This document shows, piece after piece, positions 55,356 to 64,000 of a stretch of 64,000 nt of DNA. Made by a program: the position numbers and the translations under genes. This DNA is from Stropharia rugosoannulata (Eukaryota; Basidiomycota; Agaricomycetes; Agaricales; Strophariaceae): the NCBI GenBank assembly GCA_028532985.1, contig JANCIK010000010.1, positions 682,001 to 746,000 on the forward strand, read 5' to 3'. The notes beneath the pieces are model-generated. The model saw only the letters and a list, made by a program, of their open reading frames with translations, searched no databases and was not told the origin of the DNA. The first letter of the stretch is position 1. Each line of letters opens with the position of its first letter.

Positions 55356-57880
55356 CTATACTCCAATATTGTAATCAAGCGCGTCATCCGAGTCATCTTG
55401 ATCATACTCAACATCATCTTCGTCATATTCATCTTCAGAAATGTCCTCATCAAAGTCCTCCTCCTCCTCCCCGTCGTGCATAAGGTCGTCGTCAGGAATG
55501 TGACTGAACGAATCCGCACTGTAACGTCTTTTTCCACCATGCTGGCTTACAGCTTCGTTGTCGGACTCTTCATCACTTGACATTGTCATATCTAGGATTG
55601 GTGGTGTATACATTGCCATTGGCTGGCGTGGGGGAGAGTCGTCGAGGTCCATATTTATCAAGTCATCACCTCGAGAAACTGCTTCGGCTGACTCAAAACT
55701 ATCCACGTCTTCATCAATGTCGCTTAATGACAATTGCAAGATTGTTGGTATGTATTCCTGAGTAACATCGATTAATTCATTAGTATCACGTCATTTTGAA
55801 CACTTACCTGCACATGTCCCCTACTCATGTCCCTGTGTCTGTCCACCATGTCCTGACCATCGAAGTCTTTCTCTTCACCATTACTATCCGTCGTACCTTC
55901 AGGTAGATACAGGACCGATGGTTGGTAAAGCTCTGTGGGTCTCCTGTTAGTGGTGCTACTCTCTTCCTTGTCTTCTTCCACATTATAATCATTAAGCGCG
56001 GCAAGATAATCCTCATCCAGAGCACCCGTGCATCCATGCGTGTCATCGCCTTGACTGTCAAGATATTGGAATGTTGTTCTCTCTTCGTCGCCGTGGTATT
56101 TGCTCCATCCAGGAGGGATGGTATGGCCACTTCTATCCGGTCCCAAGGGGGGATAGTTAAAGACATGGGGAAAGCGTGAGCGCGGCAGGGGTGACGGCTC
56201 CCGTTTGGCAGATTCTGAGGGGGTGAATGCAGGGCCCATACTTCCGGTATCTGAGGCGCACATGGAGGATATGTCGTCGTCACTAGTTGTAGAATTTTCG
56301 ACGCTTTCATCGCCATCGGCAGGGAAAACAAATAAACCAAGGACCTCCTCCAGCGTGAGAGTGGTCTGCGGACACCATTGACACTTTGATTTACCCTTCT
56401 CTGCATCATCTTCAGTGATCGGATATAGAATATTAATGGCATGAATCTCATCGGTATCCTTTCTAACCGCTTCTTCCATGATGGCGTGGTATGCCGCGGA
56501 AAGGTGGATGCCCTGCCGCTTCCGCATCTCGAAAATGCATAGCCACCGTTCAGCATATAGGCGGAGCCCTTTGAATTCTGCACGAAGGCTGCGTAATGTT
56601 GCCACATGACGCGCGCACTGCCTACAAGATTCAACTTGTTCTACCTCTTGCGTGAGGTCGGGATCCCACATGAGGCGTTGCGGTAGAGGGATTGACTGGC
56701 TGTCATAAGCATGTGCGCCCCGAAATGAACGATGCGCATTCAGACAGTACTGCAGTGTTGACATAGACATGTAATTTCCAGTCTCGCTTTGCACAGGGAA
56801 GGAGGATGTCTTCCACCATTGAAGCGCATATGTTGGAGCTTGAGCAGCCGGATGTTCCATGGGGAGATCTGTCATAACCTCCTTTACTAACTGCTCCGCC
56901 AGGGTACAACTGCTACAATCGAGCATTTCTTCTAGCCTCTGAAGTAGAGCGCGCACAATGAGGGGGATTGATAAGGTCGGGTAATCGAATACTGTCATGC
57001 CAACATGGCAACTAACAGTTTGCTTCAAAATATAAGGACCATGTTACTCAGAGTGCGAAAAAAAAACAGACTCACAACCTCATAGAGAAGTACTTGGAAC
57101 ATAGCATTTCTCCGCTTAACTTTAACCACTGCCATTTCGCGTAAAATTGCTCTAAAGCGGGACTCTGAGTACCACATTATGTCTTGCGCTTTCTGCGAGG
57201 ACTGATCCGTTACATTCTTGTTAGGTGGATATAGGTTAAACAAGCGTATTTCAACGCCATTGTGAGCCATTTTGGGGAGGATAGAGTGTGGGTATAGACT
57301 CTGCAGTAGTATTGAGCCGTGGACAAAAACTTCTAGCTCGCTCTGAAACGTATGTACAGTCTTACGTTTGTCTTACATAATAAGAATCGGAAACATTGAC
57401 GGAGCCGTGGCAGGGTGTTCGATGTTTGTTATAATCAAATGCACTTATGAGCTTCATAACATATATTTGAAGCTGAATAAACACTTTGTTACAAGTTGAT
57501 TGACGGACAATACATATAGTAGAATAATCAGCTACAATTGCGCACAAGATGTTTCCTACTATGTTTTTTTGTCACTGCTTTTGAATTGCCAGATTCCCCA
57601 ACGGAGAGCATGTCGAATATACTAATCCATGAAATGAGAATATGAATGCTGGAAAGAGTAAGAGTATCTCGCATACCTTCTTTGCCTTTCCCGTCCTCCA
57701 TTCCCATTCATTGTTGCAGCAATCAATGTGACGATAGCGTGGGCAGTGGTCAAACCAAACTAGGTACGCCCATTCGAAAAACCTGTCCAGAGCAAGTGGA
57801 TCCTTCTTGTCTAACGCCACACGATAGTGGGGAACAATTTCTTTGAGCGCTCGGATCTCGTCTTTGGTGTATCCTGGCAT
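55356..57880 (-). CDS. hypothetical element-borne protein, ~695 aa
   Basis: Exons 57880..57677, 57342..57076, 57022..55808 and 55757..55356 all join in phase 0. The 334-bp intron between the first two is long here and may hide another exon. If so, a shorter gene starting at ATG 57270 is possible. The N-terminus (YTKDEIRALKEIVPHYRVAL, FFEWAYLVWFDHCPRY) is a helical module of the kind seen in transposon-associated agaricomycete proteins. The middle is Cys-containing (CRQCARH; CQWCPQ) and probably globular. The last ~130 residues are very acidic (GEEEEDFDEDISEDEYDEDD). Family not recognised. The splice fits and intact frame support a real gene. Confidence 0.65.
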
Positions 57881-58285
57881 AGTAAAAATAGTGCAACTTG
57901 CAAGTACTGTTGAATCACGCTGTTGATTAAGGATTTGTATTAGTTATTGTGAAAAGCAAGTATATGTGGGCTTTGCGACTGACATGTACTGAGAGTTGAG
58001 GCTTGTGGTGCGCGACAAGTACCTAATGTGTGTGATGGACTAGATAGTGTATGGAAAGATCAAGTTTTCGATTATAAGCATGTAACCTATGTATTAAGTA
58101 ACACAATTGATTAGCAAAGAATATTACGTGTGACAGGCCTGATAGTGCTGCCGTTCTTGGCCTATTTATGCGCGGCAGGGCCTAGGTAATCCAGAGACGG
58201 GCTTAGTACATTTACTAGACATAAAGAACTGAACAAATGCTGTGGTTTGAGTGACAAGTCATTTACAGTTAATAAATATATCTAT
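57881..58285. other. intergenic, no gene seen
   Basis: AT-rich DNA between the start of the ~695-aa gene and the stop of the 158-aa gene, both on the minus strand. It has one GCGCGGCAGGG motif at 58,170. Probably promoter plus terminator sequence. Confidence 0.5.
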
Positions 58286-58881
58286 CTAGTTATCTTCCAT
58301 TGATATGTCATTCTCATTTTCATCTACATCCCTGCTGCGATTCTGTCCCTTTGGATTTGCTTCTCCAATTTCCTCACTATGCTCCAGTAGAGCATCGATG
58401 CGCTCGACAATACTTCTAAATGCGTTCAAGGACTCATTATCATGCCGCATAACCTCAACTTCCACCATTTTCAATCGATGAGCGGCATCGATGAAGCTTA
58501 TTTCATACCGTTGTTGCAGACCAATTATCTCGTGGTAGACGCTTGTAGCTTCTGCTACGGTGAATGGCTGTATTAAGATGGCATTTAGATGTGCGCTGAT
58601 ATTACAGTAGAAACTGCACTTACTCGTACGGGAGGTACACGTATTGAATCATTCCCAATGTCGTATCTATACTTTGGCTCTTCTTGTTCAGCTAATCAAC
58701 GGTGAGTCGCAATTACAATGTAAATTTCTGAATTACTGACATTGCCATAGTCGGGGTCTTTGGGAAATTTTTTCAGCAATCTATGACGTGCATTGAACAT
58801 ATCCCAAGATTCTTTGAAGAACTCTGGGATAATCTTCCCCATTTCGGCGACTGCCTCTTTACTAAAATTGATGTTTTCCAT
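58286..58881 (-). CDS. small helical protein, ~158 aa
   Basis: Exons 58881..58741, 58677..58624 and 58567..58286 join in frame. The ATG has good context (ACCCATGG). The protein is mostly helical: FSKEAVAEMGKIIPEFFKES at the N-terminus, then AEATSVYHEIIGLQQRYEI and AAHRLKMVEVEVMRH, probably a coiled coil, then an acidic tail (DVDENENDISMEDN). It is divergent from the Zn2Cys6-like gene, with only 189 bp between the two starts, so the pair is likely co-regulated. No family recognised. Confidence 0.6.
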
Positions 58882-59070
58882 GGGTACTCTGCTCAAAGGT
58901 CGATGTTGACGGTTGGATGACGGTAAATCAAAGTTGACATTGAATTTTGGGAGGTTAGAAAAGTGTGTGAGACATGATGACAAACCCAAGTGTTCCAGCC
59001 TGACTTGCCGTCGACTCAAAAATTTGCGCGGCACCCCTTCTCTCTTCCGAACAGTGTCTATCGGTGAGCT
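58882..59070. promoter_or_regulatory. 189-bp bidirectional promoter region
   Basis: The gap between the divergent 158-aa gene and the Zn2Cys6-like gene. It contains a GCGCGGCACCCC motif at 59,026. No TATA box was obvious. Confidence 0.45.
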
Positions 59071-62000
59071 ATGTCAGGAAAATACGAAACTCTGAAGAAA
59101 CAAATTACTGCATATAATGAAGAAATCAGAATGACCTACCATAATCATACACTCCACCTTGGAGCTGCCCGCATTGCGCGGTCTGCAGTAAGTCGGCTTC
59201 TCATTTCTATTTATGCTTTGATGTCAATGATTACGTCTACGATAGTTTAAATTATATGAAGATATGCTTGATCTATCCCAGGCAGAACGTACCGCGCTGG
59301 ATAAGATAGGCATGCTTTTCAATACCTTTGTGCACAAATGGAATGAGATGGACGCTCGCAAGGAAACAAACGACATAGAGAAATTGTATGACCGAACAAA
59401 AGCTATCATCAAAGCTATCAATAGTTCCACCGCAAAACAGAGTGCATCTGCAAAAGGCCCCTCCACAGCCACAAAACGTCCACTCGAGCATCCTGCAACT
59501 GCTTCCGCGGAGAGGTTCGCCACCAAGCGCAAGGATGATGCTGCCGCGGCAGTCATAGGTGCCTTGCCCGCCCAGCCCGCAAATGGACCCACTGGAGGAT
59601 CAGGCCCTGCCAATGCCAAGAAAGCCAGCACCACTATGGGTGCTTTACCCGAACAGCGAGGTTCAGGTACCACAAGTGATGGGACCGCAGCAACACGTCC
59701 CAAGCCCAAGGTGAAGACTATCAATCGAGAGCCTGGCACTACAATCACGGTAAGCAGAGTTTCTAGTCTGCCGCGCAAAACGTAGCTCTTACTTCGGATA
59801 TCTTCAAAGACTCCTCAGAACAATACGGCAAGTTCTACTGGCGAGCCTGCTGGTCTTGTCAAGCGCGCGCCGGGATCGTACCCTGTCGTCCGTTTCCCCT
59901 TCCCAGTATCCGAAGTCAAGGATCAAGATTCACTGCCATGCCAGCCTCTGTCAAAGAAGCGCTCCCAGAGCGGCCGTCACCAACCTAAGGAGGTGTCCAA
60001 AGAGAGCTATAAGACTCCAGCAGGCCGTGATCCACCCAAAAAATTGTCCGTGACAACCCCACTACTCCCAGTACAGGTCAGGCCATCCGGCGGGGTACCT
60101 CTGGACATTGGTGTTGAGTCGCCTGAGAGCTTGCAGGAAGAGGATGATGTTGAGGAGTCTGATGTGTCTGATCCGGATGATGAGGACTATTTGCCGGCTC
60201 CGGACAATATGGCAGATACAAATGCTAAAAAAGAAGGCAAGGCGGGAAGGAATGTGGGCGAGGAAGAAGGAAAGGTATCCCGGGCGAAGAAGCGGTCGAC
60301 ACAGCAGATGTCTGAACCAGAAGATGATGACATCAGTGAAGACGACCTGGATGACACAGAGGACGAGACTGTAACGACGCGCAAGGCGCGCAATGCACCG
60401 CATAAGGCCAAGAAGTCCTACAAACGAAATGTTGTATCGAGCAGACTGCCATACAACTCGCCCTGTGTCAGTTGCTTCACCCGTGCGATCACTTGCGAGA
60501 GACCTGTCAGGGGGGGCAGCTGTGTTGCGTGCGCAAACAGAAAGGCAAAGTGTACTCACAGCATGACGAAGCATGAGATAGGCGATCTGACCCGAAAGGT
60601 GAAGAATGAACGTCAGCATAGTCAGCTTCACCTGAAGAAGAGTCCACAATCAATTCCGGATTCCGGACACTCCCCAACCGCGGCAACAGTTGCTCCGAAC
60701 AATGCACCCGCGGCACCAGTCAATGCACCCACTACCATCCTTCCGGAGGCCGGATGTAAACCTTCAGTTGCTCCATTACCACGGTCTACACCAGGGCCCA
60801 GCGACAGACCTAGAAATGTTGCCCAGACATTGCCGCAGGCCATGCAAGCGATACAGGAAGACCTTGCGCAGCTGAATGAAGGTGTTGCCCAATTGTCTGA
60901 CATCAGTCGTTCTATTGACACCATAAAACACACTTACAATACACGTATGGATAGGCTCGAGGCGATGATGGAGCACATGTTACAAAGGCTTCCTGGTATA
61001 CCTACTGTGTTGGTATCCACTGGCCGGACATTGTCAAATTGTACGTCGACTATATCTATTTTTAACATGAGATTACTTATAAATAAATACCTAGCAATGG
61101 CACCTGGGCCATTCTCCGAACATTGTTCTCAGGAGGCAGGCGCCGAGTATGGTGCCAACGGAAACACGTTGATAACATCCCATTTGGTGAATGAAGATAC
61201 TCGCTCCCGCGGCACCGCTGCAGCGCCGCCTCTGTCCATTGGGGTAGCACCTGCTGTCACGGAACGGCCCAACCTCAAGAGTGCTCCCTCCTGCCGCACC
61301 ACTGCAGCACCAACGCCATCTGACTCTGGTCCCAGTAACGAGGGAACTGGAGCAGCAGCTACGGCTACGGAATGGGGTGACTGCAAGAGTGCCGAGCCCT
61401 CCCACGGCACCTCTGTAGCGGCACCGCCGTCTCGCTCTGGTCCCAGTAGCGGGGAGACTGGATTAGCACCTGCTCCCATGGAACAGCCGTGCAGTGCCAC
61501 TGCAGTGCCACCGCCATCTGACTCCGGTCCCAGTAACGAGGGGACTGAAGCAGCACCTACGGCCACGGAACGGGGCGACTGCAAGAGTGCCGAGCCCTCC
61601 CGCGGCACCTCTGTAGTGGCACCGCTGTCTGGCTCTGGTCCTAGTAGTGGGGAGACGGGAGTAACACCTGCCGCCACTGAATGGCCCCACTTCGAGGACA
61701 CTCCCTCCTGGGCTGATGGTGTAGCACCGTCTCTGTCTGACTCTACTGCTAGTCATGACGAGACTGCAGCAACGGAGCAGCCCAACTCTCACGCTTCCGG
61801 CAACATCAGCGACTTCTTTTTATCTGCAACCAACACGGCACAGACTTCTGTTCTTTCAATCCCTTCGGAAAACCAGGGTCTCGACACTGACATAACCAAG
61901 GAGGCACCAAGTAGCACCGGGCTTGATGATAGCATCACAAACTTTCATTGTGGGTCACTACAAATCTTTAATTTTTGCGATGACTGATACTAATCCTGCA

Positions 62001-62192
62001 GCATACATTGCTGATGATACATCAGTGAACACAGTTGTATTAGAAGAAAGACCTTTTACGCCTCCCTTTTCAAGCTCACTGGTGAACTACGACGAATCAC
62101 CAGTTATCCGCAAGCGCAAGGTAGATGAAACAGAAACATCTTCCAACGTTGAAGAACATAGCACCAAAAAAAGAAAGTTAAGCGAGGAATGA
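59071..62192 (+). CDS. Zn2Cys6-like / coiled-coil protein with Pro/Ser-rich repeats, 965 aa
   Basis: Exons 59071..59187, 59246..59749, 59810..61040, 61095..61949 and 62002..62192 join in frame. A helical N-terminus (KYETLKKQITAYNEEIRM) is followed by Ala/Pro-rich linkers, an acidic patch and six cysteines at about residues 426-455 spaced CX2CX6CX8CX2CX6C. This fits the fungal Zn2Cys6 (GAL4-type) pattern with basic NRKAK. A coiled coil (RSIDTIKHTYNTRMDRLEAM) follows, then tandem ~40-residue repeats (SDSGPSNEGT, GDCKSAEPS, GPSSGETG), and a basic C-terminus (IRKRKVDE, KKRKLSEE). It is probably a nuclear DNA-binding protein of the element. The broken counterpart is at 18776-20800. Intact here, with no stops. 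Confidence 0.75.
61230..61700 (+). repeat. in-gene tandem repeats coding SGPSS/N-GDCKSAEPS units
   Basis: Successive units share TCTGGTCCCAGTA, GACTGCAAGAGTGCCGAGCC and CGGCACCTCTGTAG. They stay in frame, and length variation of this array between copies is likely. Confidence 0.7.
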
Positions 62193-63055
62193 AATCATTT
62201 GAGTGACAAGAAGTAGTTCACATAGCTTATGTCTTCGACTAGTCAATAGAATACATCCAGTAAAGTAAATGAAATACTGCAGTATCAATGTAGATGTTCC
62301 CTTACGCAGCGTCCAGAAATCTCAACAAGCATTGAGATGTATTCTCAGTTAAGTAACACATGTATACCGGTGTTTCACCCCATCCACAGATAGGTATTGG
62401 AGGTACGTGGTCATGCCGTGGATGGAGTGGAAACAGTTCAAAGCAGGATGTTAAAGAGGAATAGGTCAACACAATTAGCTTATAGGTCCAACCTATGCTC
62501 TCAATACTTGCCGCAGCAGCCCAGATATATGAGGAAGTGCGAAACTGTTGAAAGTGTGGTTTTTAGTGTCAAGGTTAACACAGTTCTCCACTTGACATCT
62601 CAGCGCGTACACAATGTCCATCTGGATCACAAACTCGATTCTTTTAATTGTGAACAATAATAAACCCTTTCCTTCAACATAATCAGCGCTTACATATGTT
62701 CTTAAGCTAAACCAAAGTTGAAGAAGACACGTAAACTAGTGCTTCACCCCATCCGTGGATAGGTATTGAGGTACATGATCATGCCGTGGAAGGAGTGGAA
62801 ACAGTTCAAAGCAGGATGTTAAAGAAATGAAGGTCGGCACAATTAGCCTAGAGGTCTAACTTATGCTCTCAATACCTGCCGCAGCAGCCCAGGTATACAA
62901 GGATGTGCGAAATCGTTGAGGGTGTCATCTTCAAGTGTCAAGATTAGCATGGTATCTCAATGTGTCCGTGGCTAGGTATCTGAGGAGCAATTACAGAGAT
63001 CATTGGATATATTTGAAGTAAATCAATCAAAATATTTACATATCAGAGACACTGT
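62193..63055. repeat. intergenic with a ~235-bp direct duplication
   Basis: 62370-62605 and 62739-62960 are diverged copies (TTCACCCCATCC, TCATGCCGTGGA.GGAGTGG, ACAGTTCAAAGCAGGATGTT, CCGCAGCAGCCCAG), about 370 bp apart. It lies between two convergent genes. No gene seen. Confidence 0.7.
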
Positions 63056-64000
63056 CTACTTTTTTTTGGTTACATTGATGGCAGTACGTACGCTACGCCT
63101 CGGGGCATTAGGGTTTGAGTTAATGGTCTGGTCATTTTCTTTTTTGCTACGCTTGTTGCCACGGAGTGAGCTCCCCAAAAGCTTTTCGGCCTCTTTTATG
63201 GCTAGCTCATTTGCTCCACGCTTGCGGTTTTGCCGTGGTGGAACAACTGAAGTCCGGGAAGACTGAGCTTGGGTCTGTTCATCTTCAACAGGTCTCGGTA
63301 AAATTGATGCATGTAGTTGAACACCAGACTGCAATGCATTCTCTGGTTGGATGGACGGAGTAGGCGGGGGATGTCCCGCTAATTGCGACATTGCGGTGTG
63401 GGTTACTTCTTGAGAGGCTCCCGCGGCAGGGGCTTGGGCGGCTCCAGGGCGGGTAACACCTGGCATTACTTGAGGTAGATGAGTTGTACTATGTGGGCAC
63501 TTCTTCATGTCCTCCCATAATGACTGCAGTACCTCGTATTGTGGAGGCCCATCTGCCGGTCCATTGACTGGTGTGAAGTTTGCATTAGCCGGAAGGCAGC
63601 ACCGCATTTGCATATATTCCACTTCGGATATCCGTCGCAATGCTCCGAATGTTGGGGGGGCGGCGCCTTGAAGAAGAGGATCAATATTGGGATCCAAGAC
63701 ATGGGCTGCCGCCGAGCCGGTGCCTGCATGCGGATTTAGTGTCGTGCATGTGTGAGTGTCTCTGGCTAGCGTATCCAGGCCAGCCGCGGAGGTGCCTGCA
63801 GGTGACGGCCCGGGTGTGCACCTGTCATTATCTGGAGAGATTGTGAAGAGACCGTCAAGCATCCCCGGCTGGGGTGGCTTGCTCTTCTTTCCTTTCTTCT
63901 GCTTTCCTCGACGCTCCTTTTGTTTTGCACTGGCGAGTTTGGTCTGTTCAGTTTGTACGTTCAAGCCATACCGAGCCACCGTCAGCTTATCACTATTAAT
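63056..64000 (-). CDS. last exon of a convergent hypothetical protein, 5' partial
   Basis: The minus-strand frame is open from the window edge to a stop at 63056 (~314 codons). The first visible part is basic (KQKERRGKQKKGKKSK), then Pro/Ala/Thr-rich. The C-terminus is again basic (PRQNRKRGANELAIKEAEKL, RGNKRSKKE). Its position, strand and basic low-complexity end match the 665-aa companion gene of the first element (28708-30929), although I see no clear residue alignment. The upstream exons lie outside the window. Confidence 0.55.
   Translation of the reverse strand: MNSDKLTVARYGLNVQTEQTKLASAKQKERRGKQKKGKKSKPPQPGMLDGLFTISPDNDRCTPGPSPAGTSAAGLDTLARDTHTCTTLNPHAGTGSAAAHVLDPNIDPLLQGAAPPTFGALRRISEVEYMQMRCCLPANANFTPVNGPADGPPQYEVLQSLWEDMKKCPHSTTHLPQVMPGVTRPGAAQAPAAGASQEVTHTAMSQLAGHPPPTPSIQPENALQSGVQLHASILPRPVEDEQTQAQSSRTSVVPPRQNRKRGANELAIKEAEKLLGSSLRGNKRSKKENDQTINSNPNAPRRSVRTAINVTKKK

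Larger units (their letters stand above)
53566..64000. mobile_element. second giant KDZ-type element, left part (inferred)
   Basis: Evidence: a CACATA terminus at the exact point where the TIR element copy 2 is interrupted; a dense subterminal repeat region; and genes matching the accessory order of the first element (divergent minus gene and plus Zn2Cys6-like gene, then a convergent minus gene). No transposase or right terminus is inside the window, so the assignment rests on layout. The sequence preceding it, TTGAGCT, shares TTGAG with the first element's target. Confidence 0.55.

Noticed and set aside
61129..61701. A 190-codon minus-strand frame
   Set aside because: Shadow of the repetitive plus-strand exon of the Zn2Cys6-like gene.
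1..64000. tRNA or rRNA genes
   Set aside because: I saw no convincing cloverleaf or A/B-box pairs on either strand by eye; a covariance-model scan would settle it.

Overview
The window looks like a filamentous basidiomycete, most likely an agaricomycete. Short introns (about 48-60 bp, GT..AG) interrupt nearly every gene. There is a tandem pair of NB-ARC/TPR (NLR-like) proteins, a KDZ-superfamily transposase with a CxC2-type cysteine cluster, and a fungal TET/JBP dioxygenase. There are no operons, and much of the DNA is repeat mosaic.

Layout. 1-13.3 kb: two NLR-like genes about 10 kb apart. The first is cut by the window edge; the second has an in-frame TGA between its N-terminal helical region and its NB-ARC domain. 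Between them lie repeat mosaic and a locus for a 75-aa beta-rich protein. 13.3-17.2 kb: repeat mosaic. 17,179-37,988: a 20.8-kb element bounded by ~286-bp terminal inverted repeats (~97% identical by eye) and a 7-bp target duplication, TGTTGAG. In order it carries a minus-strand SSDDE-repeat protein, a plus-strand Zn2Cys6-like/coiled-coil gene (now broken), a minus-strand 665-aa companion protein, an intact plus-strand 1217-aa KDZ transposase and a minus-strand TET/JBP dioxygenase killed by four TGA codons. Two younger elements are nested in it: a 2.4-kb TIR element and a gag-only LTR retrotransposon with apparently identical 394-bp LTRs. 38.1-50.4 kb: a large imperfect palindrome with a 2.6-kb spacer. 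Its inner 1.8-kb arms are almost identical and each carries a 73-aa paralogue of the small protein; the outer arms are clearly diverged. 50.9-53.6 kb: a second copy of the 2.4-kb TIR element, interrupted at 53,565. From 53,566 to the right edge: what looks like the left part of a second giant element starting with the same CACATA terminus. It has its own intact versions of the accessory genes in matching order: a divergent minus-strand gene and Zn2Cys6-like gene, then a convergent minus-strand gene running off the edge.

Reading. The main story is a giant cargo-bearing KDZ transposon family with a conserved module: transposase, TET/JBP dioxygenase, Zn2Cys6-like protein and companion protein. 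One copy is complete but partly decayed, with CGA-to-TGA-type lesions expected from 5-methylcytosine deamination or RIP-like mutation. A second copy enters from the right. A TET enzyme on such an element could plausibly oppose methylation-based silencing; that role is inference. Exon models were made by eye from splice consensus and frame. Identities are visual estimates.
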